Assembly (NCBI RefSeq): GCF_900496995.4
Contig: NC_044006.1
Location: 22,280,214-22,344,213 of the forward strand
Reading direction: 5' to 3'
DNA from: Aquila chrysaetos chrysaetos
Taxonomy: Eukaryota > Chordata > Aves > Accipitriformes > Accipitridae
DNA length: 64,000 bases
Positions 1-12,850 of this stretch are shown piece by piece; position 1 is the first letter of the stretch; each line of letters starts with the position of its first letter. The notes beneath the pieces are model-generated. The model searched no databases, had not been told where the DNA came from, and was given only the letters and a program-made list of their open reading frames with translations. A program made the position numbers and the translations under genes.

Positions 1-3000
1 CCCCAAGGCATTGGTCTGAGCCTCTGGTGGTCAGAATACATTGAGAAATCTGGCCCTAAGGAGGTCAGAGCCTTAAATATCAGTTTCAGAAATGACATGC
101 ATTTAGGAAATATGACCTGACAGTATGATTCAGATTCCTGTGTCTCCCCTGGATCTTAAAATCAAGGTTCAAAAAAATCACTGGAATGGTTCTGAAATTT
201 TCATCTGTGACTCTCCGGCTTCTGATTTTGTGCTCTCAATCCTATGACCAGATCCAAGGGTCTTCTGCAGAGCCTCTGCAACCTGAGATGGTTTCCAGGC
301 AGTGTCCTGCCCCGAGGGACCGACCAGGGGATGGGAAATTAGGTAAGTGATGTGAAAAACATGTTGAAGAGCAGTATTTATTTTTGTCCTCGCAGAGGCT
401 GGGGAGCACTTTAACTCAGCTTCTGGGGGGCAGTGGCAGAGCTGGGGAGGGACCAGGTGCCCTCCCAAGAGCTGCCCGCAGGGCACTGGGTGTTTGGGGT
501 TCTCGTCTGACTGGATGGTGATTGCCAGGATCAGGATTTTCTTGGAAAATTTGTTTCACAGGTATTTCCTCCAGCCTGTTTGTTCCTCTGTTTGCCCTTT
601 CTGCTTGCACAGTTGCTTGTGACACTGCATCTTATTTTATATGTATAGCTGAGCATTCTGCCGGTGTTTTCTCTTACCTGTTCTTCCTCAGTATTTCTTT
701 TTCCCAAGCCTTCCCTTCTTAAGTGGCGTGCAAATTTCTTCTGTATTTTTCTGTTGAAGGGACAGTGAAAACAGATGATTGTTTGTAGCTATGTGCACTG
801 TTTGTACTTGTTTATGGTTACCATTCGTTCTGTCATCTCACCACCTTTATCGTGGTGCCTATTTACTTCCTGACCTGCTTTTTGTTATTAATAAGCTCAC
901 ATTGCCTCAGCATCCTTGAGAAATCTGAGAAGGCTCTCTAGAAATGGGAGATCTCTTAAATCATCTTCTCCATCATTTTAGAGAGCAGCGCACATTACAC
1001 CTTCTTGACTGCATCCAGATGAGATTTACGTTCTGGAGCTGCCAGCCCCTTCCTGGTAAGATCACATCTACTATGTGATTTACTCTCAATTTATTATGTG
1101 TTCTCCCTTTTGGACTTCTGCACTGCCCAAACCCTCATAATTCATTGCAGTTGCTGTCTTTTATCCTGTCACCCCATGCACTGCCTCCATGCAGGGTTTG
1201 CCCCAACAGACCAGACTTTGGGAACTGCTGTTTCTGGATCTGTGTTTATATCACACAAGTACTTAACAGGCTGCCGCCACTGTGTTACCCGAATATCTCA
1301 CCCAAACCAGCAGATAGCTTTGTGCAACATCCTTCCCATGGAAAGCTGAGTCACAGAGAAGTTAAGTAATGTGTTCATACAGAAAGTTGGGTTTTCATGT
1401 TTTTTGGATTTCTGCCATTCTCTTACTGGCTGGTCTGTCCACATCACACACTTTCTTACCAGATTTTCTGTATTGGGCTGTCTTTCAGTGTCACTGATGT
1501 TTGGGATGTTGGTTCACTGACCAAAACTAAAAGCAAGCAGTGCTAGTGAGTTGTGAAATCTCTGCAGACATCTAACAAAAAGCATCTAATGAAGTAGAAG
1601 GGCTGTATCTTCTTGGTCTGTCCTTCTGAGCTAATGCTGCACACTAGTCATCTATCAGCATTTTGATTTAACCTTGAGGACTTCTAGCCAAGGTGAATAT
1701 TTCTCTTACCACAAGATGCCACAAGTAATTAGTCACCGAGTAAAATTTCTCTGCCCTGGTCCACTTTGATTAATAAAAACGTTCCCCTTTCTACTTTCAC
1801 AATTTGTAAACTTTACCCACATCATCTTTACCCAAACTAAGTATCATTTAGATTCCAAGCACTAAGCAGCGAAGAGTTTCCTTAAGTCCATGAGACACCA
1901 TTTCTTGTCATCCTGTTCTGTCAAATTGTAGGTAAAATATAATTGTCTCTTACCTTAATTCATAGCTGCATTGAAAAAACAATGTTTTCTTCAAGCCAAG
2001 CCTGTTTGGGTTTAAAAGTATATTTCCTCTTCTCTAGTGCTCATGCCTACCCTATGAAACATGTGAACTTTGGCAGGGCAGCTTCCTGGGCTGAGCTTCG
2101 GGGCTGAGCTGAGAAAGTATTAATGTGCTCTGCTCCGGTCCTGCTGGCGCCTTGTGAAATTGTGAAGCAGGATGCGGCCACTCAGAGGGGCAGAAGTGCT
2201 TAAGGAGGACAGGACTTGCACAGGAGACAGAAATGCCTGAGGAGCTTCATACGTAGTGTGTAAAAGCTCTCACCCCCTTGGTTCCCCCTGTCTGATGGAG
2301 AATGAGATATTTTTGACTCAGACACAGTGGTACAGTGTATAGACATATGAGTCTGGTACGATAGCAGAGGCCTTGAGCAGTGGGGACGCAGGATGCAGCA
2401 CAGGTACAGGATGGTAAAAGATGGTGCACAGGCTGGCACTGGGGACCCCCACAGCTATACACAACTCACTGATGGTCATTAAAAAAATGCAGACCTGGAG
2501 CTGGCAAAACTGGGTTTAGCAGTAACAGAACAAAACCAGTATCTAACATACATAAGGGGCACCACACATAGTAAATTGAGTGTAATGTGAGGTTGCAGAC
2601 CACTGAAGACAGAAGGTATAGAAGCATGTTAGAAAACACGTAAAACCGACCCGAAGCAGATCCTAGAGGTAGGCATTAAAAAACATCAGCACAAACATCA
2701 CGTTTGTCCCAGGGAAGGGCTGGAGATGCTGACAGCTTGTTCTAACACCCCACCCCACCACTGCCACCTGGGTGAAACCACCGGCCTTAACACCCAGCGG
2801 AGCAGGGAAAGGGTGAGTGTACCACCAGGAAAAGGGCTTGAAACTATGTGTGTGCAAAACAATTTTAAATGCATTAGTATTCTTCGTTTTTCTGTGACCA
2901 GCAGATCTAGACTGATAAAGATTGGAGCCTTGAGATTGCCATTACACTAACAATATATTCTTGGCTTTACCTATATATATATATATACGTTGTACCTCCT

Positions 3001-6000
3001 CTTTGCCTGTAAACAAGATTTTGAGTGTAACATCTCTCTGCAGCCCAGGGCTTCCAGTGGACCGGAGGAGTATGAGGGTTTAAAGCATTGGCATGTTCAT
3101 TAATCAAGGAGTCTTCTTGGCCCCGACCCGAGCATCATGCTCAGGGTTGTGTTATGGGTGCACCCACAACCGGGATGCAGCGTAACACATTTCCAGGCAC
3201 CACCGGGGCACACAAAGCAGTTCATCTGGGGTGAAACCAGGTGGGAGGCTGTGCAGTGGGGTGGGTTATTATGGTGATCCAAGACACTGCATCTGTTTGG
3301 GGGCTGTACCAATACTGAGGTCCTCCAGCACAAGTAGGAATACAGTCCTGGAAACACCTCCAGGTACTGTCCCTGCCTCAGATACCAAGGGAGGTTAAAA
3401 TGCCTTCTCCCCAAAGGCAGAGTTGTGGGGCCTCTGTCCAGGCTGAGCTGGATGGGGGTTTTGGGGTGGAGAGCATCTTCCACGTTGTCTGAGCTGTTGC
3501 TCATTGATTGGTGTAGTGAGTTGCCAGGCAAATATTCTTGTATAAGTTTAGTTCTGGTATTTCTGCCAGTTACATGTTTCTTCGTGATGTTATGGCCGGG
3601 ACAAGCGCCCATGGAAATAGTCAGGGGACCAATACCTGGTTAGGTATTAGCCAGGAACAGCAAAGATACACTGCTGAAAATAAAGTTTAGGGATTAGTAA
3701 AAGACCAGAGCAGCAGATTTTCAAAACTCACCTTTTTCTCCTTTTTCTCTGACAAGTGCCAGCAGCCCCATCCTGCCCCTTCTTTAACAAAAGATGTAAA
3801 GAACTTTGCACTTTTTTCAGGAAAATATCAAAAGGCTGGTGGGTGGTTTCTCCCCAAATACTGAAAATAGGAGCTATGACTGCCAAAATTACGAACTTTC
3901 AACTATCAGAAAGATAATTCCTGGTATATGGTACTAAGGAAACATTCTCATTGTGTGAGAACCATAAGATTCAGAAAGGCAAATGAAGGTTTCCTCGATG
4001 CCAGTGGTAGTCTGATGTTATGCCTGCAGTGCTGCCCTGGCCGTGGGTCTTGCAGAAGGTGTGTTGTGATTCAGAGCCTGTCTCCCATGTCCTCATGGGT
4101 ATGATGAAGGGCTGCATCCTCCCCAGCCCCCACCTCCCACAGCCTTATAAAAAAGGTATGGATAATCCAGGTGGAGCTTCCCCACTGGGGACCTGCAGAC
4201 ACTGAGCTGTTTTGCGGCTGACCTGTAAAACGTGGGTTGCCAGAGCTCAGGCAGCCATGGCCACCCTCGTGCTGGTGAGCACCCACTCCTGGGTCACCAA
4301 TAGTCAGCACAGCACCTCTGGTGTTGCTCTTTGCAGTCAAAAACCTTGCAAATAAGGGTCAGGACTGCTTGCATAACAGCAGGAGAGACAGTCCCCAGCC
4401 ACTGCTTGCCTCCGGGTAGAAAGGTCCTCCTTACAGCTGGGTTTCCCTGAAGGCAGTTGTCAACCCCTTCCCTCCCACGCTGCCCAAAATTCAACTGGAA
4501 CCGAACACAGAGCAGGCTATTACCCTCATGAAGAAATGAGGTTTGCGAAAGGGGTACCCACACGGCTTTTAACTAAAGGATTTCACATAAAGAGAAACCA
4601 AGTCAGGCTGGTCACAGATGTGCTCAACAGACCTCCCTGGGAGACAGAAAAGGCTTTCTGTTGTATTCTGCTGTTAGTGATAATGCTAGATAAGAGTGCT
4701 GCTCATTACCATGGTGTGCACCTGTAGTGCAACATAAATAGGTATGAACACTGCCTGAAAGACAATTGCAACATCAAGAAATATCTCTGCTTTACATCTT
4801 CGACCGCTATTCACCCTCCGGTGTTCAGGGGACAGCTCGAGATAAGAAAGTCTGTGTAAAGTGCTGAAAAGACTTTCATTCTGGTCCATACATGAGGGGG
4901 AAAAGCATCATTTGTTTTTCCAAGCTAAAAAGAGACATTGCATCCCTAGTAACCAGACAGATTTTCCTGGGAAGAGCTAGGTAGAGTTTGCTGCCTTCCC
5001 AGCTGCAAGGCACAGGAGGGTTTCAAAGGAGAAAGTCAAGAGTAAAGGATGTGCTGTGCAGGGATACGGTGGGTAAAGAGCGGGCAAAGCCCTTTTTCTT
5101 TTTATTCCATCTCCCTCTGAGTTGCCTTCCAAATTTGAAACCTTATCTCTCTCAACATCTGGGGAGACCAACGGTACTTCCACACCAGCGGCATCTCCTC
5201 CTGCTCTGTGGCCAGGCTGCCAGGTCAGCTCGGGGAGGCAGGCTTTTGCACAGCACCAGGGGCAGGTTCAAGCTTTGTGGACTAAAGCACTTGGTAAAGA
5301 AATGTCTGGCCTAAAGGATCAAAATGCTGTTCTCCCCAGCGCACCCTGCTTTCGCTTCCATGTGGGAAAGCCTGATGGTGGTGGTTGTCTACAGAAAAGG
5401 GCTCTCTTGGCTCTTGAGAGCTTCATTGGAATCCCCTTTGCAGGGCTGATGGGCAACTGTAACTGCCTGGGGGTACCAGAGGATGCCCCAGGAACCTCCT
5501 CTCTCCCAGTGCTGTGACACCAGGGCTTCCCTCTGCAGACTTCAGAGACTTGCCGGAGTTGCCAGACTCTTTCTTTTTGTTTGATTTATCGCTTTGCTCA
5601 AGTGGAAAGCAGTTACAGCTGAGACCATGGCAGAGCTGGAATGAGTAAGCAGAGGCAGAACATGGTTTTGGAGATGTAGCAGAAATGGCCCTTGAGGATT
5701 TCATTCCTTGGAGACAGGGAGAAAAAGGGCTAGTGTGGAGAATAGCCTGTGGAGATGCTACTTTCTAAATGTACAGGGGAAAAATGTCCATACACACTTG
5801 CAAGCATCCACACATGGATGATAAAAGAGCAGGCAGGGTCCTGTTTTGACTTTCTCTGCTATGCTGAGCAGCTACTGGGATCTTTTGGTATTACAACTAA
5901 CTTTGACTAAACCATGGCCGTTTGCATCATGTTTGGCTTTCTCTCTGAAGACACAACAAAAGCTTATCCAAAATGATTGCTCTGAGGAGCAGACTTCAAC

Positions 6001-6484
6001 CCTGGAAAGCTTGCAAGCCTGAATGGTGCATTTGAAATGCTCCCAAAGGGTGCTGAGCTCAGGAGGCAGCCGTCCGTCCTCTTCCCCTGGGGCTGCCAGC
6101 TGCTGCTGAACGGTGATGGCACCATGTTGCTGGGTGCAGCTACAACATACACTTGCGCTGCTTCCCCAAGCAAAGTAACAGCAGCACCAGATGGTTTACA
6201 TCCCAAGAAAGAGCTCTTTCAGCTTGAAGCCCTGCCAGGTTCTTCTGCATTTGTTTCAAGTGGAGGGACAGAAGCAAAACCCAGGCAGCTGTGACCTTCA
6301 CCACACCGTCAGTAGTATGCCATGGAGCCTGAAGCTATATTGTTCAGGCTGTATCCTTTGGAAATCCTTGGTAAGGCTGGGTGGTGAGCAGGGATGGAGC
6401 CCCCGGGTCCCACCACAGCTCTCTGGTGCAGAGCTGCCCTGTGCAGCTCAGCAGCGCGACTGCACTGAACCCTGCTGGACATTT
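1..6484. other. Intergenic, no recognised gene
   Basis: No open frame here resembles a protein family I know, and I found no exon chain with convincing splice sites. The longest frame is a Cys-rich minus-strand one at 3100-3612, listed separately. In human the next gene on this side is CX3CR1, but nothing like a seven-helix receptor is present in this stretch, so that gene must lie beyond the left edge or be absent. Confidence 0.6.
3100..3612 (-). other. Cys-rich 170-codon open frame, unrecognised
   Basis: This is the longest uninterrupted frame in the first 6 kb. It is rich in Cys, Pro and His, and has several N-x-S/T sequons and a C-terminal Cys cluster. The composition loosely recalls a retroviral surface-glycoprotein remnant, but I cannot match a motif, and no pol or LTR lies beside it. 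It may equally be a chance open frame. I assign no function. Confidence 0.2.
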
Positions 6485-6753
6485 AGAATCATAAAATCAT
6501 AGAATCATTTAGGTTGGAAAAGACCTCCAAGATCATCAAGTCCAACCATCATCCATGCCCACTAAACCATGTTATAGAGTACCCCATCTATGCGCTTTTT
6601 GAATATCTCCAGGGATGGTGAGTCAACCACTTCCCTGGGCAGCCTATTCCAATGTCTGACAACCCTCTCAGTAGAGAAATTTTTCCTAATGTCCAACCTA
6701 AACCTCCCTTGCCTCAACTTGAGGCCATTTCTTCTCGTCCTATCTCCAGCCAC

Positions 6754-7719
6754 CTAGCAGAAGAGACCAGCACCCACCTCACTACAACCTCCTTTCAGGT
6801 AGTTGTAGAGAGCGATAAGGTCTCCCCTCAGCCTCCTTTTCTCCAGACTAAACAGCCCCAGTTCCCTCAGCCGCTCCTCATAAGACTTGTGCTCCAGGCC
6901 CCTCACCAACTTGGTTGCCCTTCTCTGGGCATGTTCCAGCAACCCAATGTCTTTCCTGTAGTGAGGGGCCCAAAACTGAACACAGTACTCGAGGTGCGGC
7001 CTCAGCAGTGCCGAGTACAGGGGAACAACCACCTTCCTGCTCCTGCTGGCCACACTATTTCTGATACAGGCCAGGATGCCGTTGGCCTTCTTGGCCACCT
7101 GGTCACACTGCTGGCTCATATTCAGCCGGCTGTCAACCAGCACCCCCAGGTCTTTCTCTGCTGGGCAGCTTTCCAGCCACTCTTCCCCAAGCCTGTAGCG
7201 CTGCATGGGGTTGCTGTGACTGAAGTGCAGGACCTGGCACTTGGCCTTGTTGAACCTCATGCAACTGGCCTCAGCCCATCGATCCAGCCTGTCCAGATCT
7301 CTCTGTAGACCCTTCCTACCCTCAAGCAGATTGACCCTGCCTGCCAACTTGGTGTCGTCTGCAAACTTGCTGAGGGTGCACTCAATCCCCTCATCCAAAT
7401 CATTGATAAAGATGTTAAACAGAACTGGCCCCAACACCGAGCCCTGGGGAACACCACTTGTGACCCACCACCAACCGGATTTCACCCCATTCACCACAAC
7501 CCTCTGGGCTCGTCCATCCATCCAGTGTTTCAAGCAGCGAAGAGTACACTTGTCCAAGCCATGAGACGCCAGCTTCTCAAGGAGTATGCCATGAGAGACA
7601 GTGTCAAAGGCCTTGCTGAAGTCCAGGTAGATAACATCCACAGCCTTTCCCTCATCCACTAGGCGGGTCACCTGGTCATAGAAGGAGATCAGGTTGGTCA
7701 AGCAGGACCTGCCTTTCAT
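6754..7719 (-). pseudogene. CR1 ORF2 reverse transcriptase segment (broken)
   Basis: This 321-codon segment holds the palm and thumb of the CR1 reverse transcriptase. The DFSKAFD motif, the GVPQGS motif and the catalytic FADD box are visible in that order. The upstream RT fingers are in a different frame at 7676-8041. The frame closes at TAG 6754-6756, and the normal C-terminal tail continues in the same frame at 6562-6753, so a single premature stop removes the last 63 residues. Confidence 0.92.
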
Positions 7720-8072
7720 GAACCCATGGTGACTGGGGCCTGATCCCCTGCTTGTCCTGGACTTGCCATGTGAGTGCTCTCAAGACAAAACGTTCCATAA
7801 TCTTCCCCGGTACCGAGGTCAGGCTGACAGGCCCATAGTTCCGCGGATCCTCCCTCCGACCCTTCTTGTAAATGGGAGTCACATTGGCAAGCCTCCAGTC
7901 CTCTGGGACCTCCCCTGTTGACCAGGATGGCTGATAGATGATGGAGAGTGGCTTGGCAAGCACCTCCACCAGTTCCCTCAGTACTCTTGGATGGATCTGG
8001 TCCCATAGATTGGTGAGTGTCCAGATGGTGTAATAGGTCACTAACTATTTCCTCCTGGATTATGGGGGGTAT

Positions 8073-9221
8073 CTACTGCTCTTTGTTCTTGCCTTCCAGC
8101 TCAGGGGGCGGAGTACCCTGAGGATAACTGGTCTCACTATTAAAGACTGAGGCAAAGAAGGCATTAAGTACCTCAGCCTTTTCCTCATCTCTGGTGGCAA
8201 TGTTCCCGTCTGTATCCACTAAAGGATAGGTATTCTCCTTGGCTCTCTTTTTACTGCTAACATATTTGTAAAAACATTTTCTGTTGTCTCTTACAACAGT
8301 GGCCAAATTAAGTTCTAGCTGAGCTTTTGCCTTCCTAATTTCCTCTCTGCCTGACCTAACAAGATCCCTGTACTCCTCCCGAGTTGCCCGTCCTTTCTTC
8401 CAGAGACGATAAACTCTCCTTTTTTTCTTGACTCCTAGCAAAAGCTCCCTGTTCAGCCAGGCCGGTCGTTTTCCTCGGCGGTTTGTCTTGCGGCGCATTG
8501 GAATAGCCTGGTCCTGAGCCATTAAGATTTCCTTCTTAAAGAATGTCCATCCCTCCTGGACCCCTTTGCCCTTCAGGACCGTCTCCCAAGGGACTCTCTC
8601 AACCAGTGCCTTGAAGAGGCCAAAGTTTGCCCTCCAGAAGTCCATAGTGGTGGTTTTGCTGACCACCTTCCTTGCCTCACCAAGAATTGAGAATTCTATC
8701 ATTTCATGGTCACTAGGCCCAAGACGGCCTCCGCTCATCACACCTCCCACCAGTCCTTCCCTGTTCGTAAATAGTAGATCTAGCAAGGCTCCTCCCCTGG
8801 TTGGCTCACCTACCAGTTGTGTCAGGAAGTTATCTTCCACACACTCCAGGAACCTCCTAGATTGTTTACTCTCTGCTGTATTGCATTTCCAGCAGACGTC
8901 TGGAAAGTTGAAGTCCCCCACGAGAACAAGGGCACACGATTCTGAGACTACTGCCAGCTGCTTGTAGAATGATTCATCTGTCTCTTCAACCTGGTCGGGT
9001 GGTCTATAACAGACTCCCAGCACAATAGCTGCCTTATTGGCTTTCCCTCTCATCCTTACCCATAAGCACTCCACCTTGTCATCACAATCATGTAGCTCTG
9101 TACAGTCCAAACACTCCCTAACGTAGAGAGCCACACCACCACCTCTCCTCCCTTGCCTATCCCTTCTGAAGAGCTTATAGCCATCCATTGCAGCACTCCA
9201 GTCGTGGGAGTCATCCCCCAT
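8073..9221 (-). pseudogene. CR1 ORF2 endonuclease segment (broken)
   Basis: This 382-codon open segment carries most of the apurinic-type endonuclease domain of CR1 ORF2, including the GDFN and SDH motifs of this nuclease fold, and then a Lys/Arg-rich linker leading to the RT. The N-terminal endonuclease residues are in another frame at 9056-9412, so a small indel separates the two parts near 9200-9220. The segment ends at a stop at 8073-8075, before the RT domain. Confidence 0.9.
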
Positions 9222-9562
9222 GTTTCCATGATGGCAACTAAGTCATATCTATCCAACTGCACGATGGCTTCCAGCTCCTCCTGTTTATTGCCCATGCTGC
9301 ATGCATTGTCATAGATACATTTGAGCTGGGTTATCGAATCCACCCCTAACATCGGCCTGCTGCCCCCAGGCTCATCTGTGGTGCACCTAGTTTTATCCCT
9401 TACCCCCTTCAAACCTAGTTTAAAGCCTTCTCTGTGAGCCCTGCCATCTCATGAGCGAGGATTCTTTTACCCCTTTGAGTTTGCTGGATGCCATCTGTCA
9501 GTAGCAAGCCTGGTGCCGTGTAAACCTCCCCATGATCAAAAAACCCAAAATTCCACCGATTC

Positions 9563-9787
9563 CCCCCCCCCCCCCCCCGTCTCTTATTTTCTCCTCCAAA
9601 ACTCTACTCTTGTCTTTTCTGTCAGCTGGGTGGAGGCACTTCTGGAGGTGCATCCCTGCCGCAGTGGCGTCCCATTCCTCCCACACTCTCCTGCAGCAGA
9701 GCTGCTGCCTACCTGGCAGCTTTAGGTCCAGGTGCTGGCACCAGCTGATCACACACACACACAAAAACCTTCGCAGAAATAATTTCT
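9563..9787. repeat. Poly-C run and short (AC)n tract
   Basis: A run of about 17 C lies at the 5' edge of the CR1, followed by non-repetitive sequence and a short (AC)n tract near 9751-9763. The left arm of the large inverted repeat begins just to the right. No gene is seen. Confidence 0.7.
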
Positions 9788-11962
9788 GTGCCTCACTTCT
9801 GCAGGAAAACCCAGCAGAGGGAGCCTCCTCCCTTCATGTCACTGTCCTGGAGAGATGCAAGGAGCCACCGGTGGGAGATACCTATTCTTCCTTAAAAAGG
9901 TGGGGAGGCAAAAATTACCTGCATGATCCACATCCGGACTGGTCCCTGCTCAGGGGTGGCTGCAGCTGGGGCGTGCAGGCACTGTTGGCTTTAGGTGTAG
10001 GACAACTCTGTCTGAACCCATGGTCCCTTCTGCCCCCATGCCTCACACTGTGGTCTTATCACGGTCCCAGATTTCCCAGTTGCTGAGAGACAGGAACTGA
10101 AAGGCAAAGTGTTACTGACTCTGCTGAAGAACGCAAGCCTCTCTGCAGAGCCAAACACTGCTTCGAGGCACTGCCAGTGCAGGAGAGACCCCCCGCCCCC
10201 AAGATCATTTCCAGTGACAGTACTGGTCAACAAGCCCACCACCATGTCAGAGCCAACAGGGCTGGGGCCATGGAGCGGACACCTCTCCACAGCAGGTCTG
10301 AATGGCAGTCTGACAAGCATCACCCCTGGGGTGACACTGATGCAATCAATCTGGCCGTGACCAGGGAGGTGGACCACATGCCTTGCACGCCTTGTGCCAT
10401 GAGGACATCTTCCACAGGAGGATCCCACAGGAATCCGCAAGTCACTGTGGCCGCCCAGCACCAGGGACCAGCCTCACCCCAGTTACAAACAGGGAGACCC
10501 TGGCACACTGCACACACACACACTCCCATGTGACAGAGGCACGGATGTGGCTCGTGGTGCACAGTGGTGTGGGCACACCAGAGCACATGGACAAGGCGAT
10601 GTCCTGATGTGTGTTGGGCAGATTAGCAAATGGCCTTGACACCACTGCAGGAAAGGTGCTGCCGGAGAGCCCTAAGAGGCAGAGCTGAAGCTGGTGGGTG
10701 TGTTTGCACCCAGCACCACCCCTCTCTCTGCGCCACTGCGGCCGAGCACCCCTCGGATGCTGAAGGTGCCAAATTTGTGGTTATGAGTTAAGAAAGGCGT
10801 TTTCCAGCTCTTGACCCAAGCTAAAAGGATCCCCAGGGGGACATGTGCTGCCATGCTGCAGAGAAGGACCCTGCTGTAACTGGGAGGGTTTGGCTCTGCA
10901 GTGCCTGTAGGTACTTTTCTGCTGAAGCCTCATCCAGAAGAAACAGGTTGTGTTTATCTCACGCAGCTACTCACATTCTCCCTCCACTGTAACACCATAA
11001 GTGCGCCTACGAGGTCGAGGAGTGGGCAGGCGAGAGCGGGGCATTCCATCCAGGGCTGGGGCACGCTGCCAGCAGGAACGGCACCTGCACCCAGGCACTG
11101 TCCTACCTGCAGGGTGGCTACCCAGGGACAGCTGCAGCCCTCTCTGCTCCCTGTGGGCACCTGCCTCCTCCTCCTCCTCCTCCTCCTCCTGCTCCTGCTC
11201 CTCCTCCTCTCCCTCTGACACCACTCTTTGAATGTGGGGGGACACTGGCCGCCTTCCCTCCTGGGCTGGTGGAAAATTTGCATGGTTCCTGGGCTCCCCT
11301 CAGACAGGGCTTCCCGCTGCCATGCAGGGCACAGCCAAGGTCTCCCTGAGAGTGGCATTTGGCCTTGTCTCTCCCCTGCGCGCAAGGTGCCAGCGGCCTG
11401 TGCCACTGCTGTCACTGATGCCTGTTGACGTCTCGTCTCCTCTGGTCACTGCTTCCCCCATAGGAAGAGCCTGGGGTGGAGCTCGGTGAGCTGCAAGCAG
11501 AGGTGCCCTTTGGCATCTCCGGCTGGGGACAAAGCCTGACCCCAGGAAGGCTCATGAAGCCACCCGTGCCGTGGGTCCAGGGAGCAGCAGTGGCTCCGAG
11601 GGCGCTTTGTGCTGCTGTGTCTGCGCCAGCCAGCGCAGGCACCAGAGGATGTCCTGCCACAGGCTCTGCGCAAATGCCGCAGGCAGCCTGCTCCTCTCTC
11701 GCTCAGGCTCGCTGAAACGCCTTCCCCGAGCATGGTGTCTGTGGTGTGAGTGGCCCAGGTGTCACCCTCAGTCCCAGCGACCACGCAGGGTGGCTTGTGA
11801 GCCTCTCTCCCTGCTGCACTGGGAGATGCCTGGGCATTTCACAGCTTCCCAGCAGTCTTGGTGCTGCTGGGGCTGATTGTTCTTTGTGCTCGGGCAGCCT
11901 GTCATCGCTATTTCGGAGATGAGAGGTACAGAACTGCCTAAGGGGCCAAATTCCTGTGTAGG
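9788..11962 (+). repeat. Left arm of a 2,175-bp inverted repeat
   Basis: Each base here pairs with the base at (35024 minus its coordinate) on the opposite strand, in the right arm at 23062-25236. I compared several long stretches base by base, including both ends, and found no mismatch or indel. Open frames in every reading frame are identical in the two arms. At 9787 and 11963 the match breaks. The arm is GC-rich and contains a (CTC)n tract at about 11164-11213. The open frames inside it are low-complexity or lack a family match, so I do not call a gene. Confidence 0.97.
11164..11213 (+). repeat. (CTC)n pyrimidine tract in left arm
   Basis: Imperfect CTC triplet repeat, interrupted by CTG units; the mirror copy (GAG)n is in the right arm at 23811-23860. 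It gives Leu-, Ser-, Glu- or Arg-runs depending on frame, which explains the low-complexity open frames in the arms. Confidence 0.9.
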
Positions 11963-12763
11963 GTTGCCACCTCTTTTTTCCATATTGCATAATTCCTAGG
12001 TATCTTCTCTGCCACCAACACTGACAGAGATGTAAGTGCCGCTTTAAACCTGCAAATGGATAATGGAGGTCCAACTTCAACACGGCCAGTAAGTCCTATG
12101 ACAAAGGAGTTTGTTTCTGGTTTCTGTTTCTGGTTTCAGCTATCGCAGGAGTTAATACCCAGCAGAGCTTGGCTGTCAATCAGACTATCATATACACATG
12201 GCTTGACTCGCACATAAAACTTTGACCCAGTATCACACCACCCACCATAGCCAAAGCAAGCCACCCACTGCCACATGGAATAGTTGCAGATTTTCTTGGT
12301 TCACAGAGATTTATCCCTCTGCCTTTGGAGCAATGATGGCTGAAGGTGGGCATTCAGAGGGTTTGAGAGAGATAATAGACCATTCCATATGGGGATCTCT
12401 AGCAGCACATCTATGGACTGACAGCCAGATAGGTACTCTTTGCTCAAAAACAAACAAAAAAAGGTGATAAGACTTGCCTGAATTACAGTAATAGCACAAG
12501 GCTATAGTGAGGAGCAGCAGTATTTAAGGAGATAACACACACTTCAAATGCTGCCTGTTGCTTAGTAGTGCTCCTCTTTTCCATATATCTTGTGTTGTGG
12601 GGGAGATTGGAGACAGCTTTGGGATGAAAGCCATGTTGGGTCAGGATGAGGCCCCAGCAGGTACTTGGCAGAGTCAGTGGAAATCCAGTGCTGTTCAGGG
12701 CTTTACTTCAGCGTTAGTCTGCGAGAGCGTCCTGCAGGGTGCATGTTTTGGGAAGGAAGGGTG
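11963..12763. other. Inverted-repeat spacer, no recognised gene
   Basis: Unique-looking sequence between the left arm and a CR1 fragment. I see no coding exon or RNA gene. Confidence 0.5.
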
Positions 12764-12850
12764 ATAGGGACTTGGCAGTGTTAGGTTTACAGTTGGACTC
12801 AATGATCTTAAAGGTCTTTTCCAACCTAAATGATTCTATGATTCTATGAT
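12764..12850 (+). mobile_element. CR1 3' end fragment
   Basis: Short 5'-truncated CR1 copy on the plus strand. It has the conserved 3' UTR segment (GATCTTAAAGGTCTTTTCC) and ends with two ATTCTATG repeats at 12835-12850. It is non-coding. Confidence 0.92.

Larger units (their letters stand above)
6485..9562 (-). mobile_element. CR1 LINE retrotransposon, near full-length ORF2, inactive
   Basis: A chicken-repeat-1 non-LTR retrotransposon on the minus strand. Its 3' end, at the left, has the typical CR1 tail of repeated ATGATTCT-like units (6485-6510). The endonuclease domain is read from about 9412 to 8300 and the reverse transcriptase from about 8040 to 6754. The RT shows the FADD catalytic box, the SGVPQGS motif and the DFSKAFD motif. 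The 5' side stops in a C-rich homopolymer near 9563, and I see no complete ORF1. The reading frame is broken: a frame change near 9200-9220 inside the endonuclease, a stop and frame change between 8073 and 8041, a further frame change near 7720-7750, and an in-frame TAG at 6754-6756 before the last 63 codons. It cannot make a functional protein as it stands. Confidence 0.95.

Noticed and set aside
6652-7308. 218-codon plus-strand frame
   Set aside because: Antisense to the CR1 reverse transcriptase.
9532-10086. 184-codon plus-strand frame
   Set aside because: It begins at the poly-C edge of CR1, crosses the arm boundary at 9788 and has low-complexity Pro runs. No family match.
10954-11415. 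Arg-rich 153-codon frame (also at 23609-24070)
   Set aside because: The Arg run is a frame of the GAG triplet repeat, and the same bases give Glu, Leu or Ser runs in other frames.
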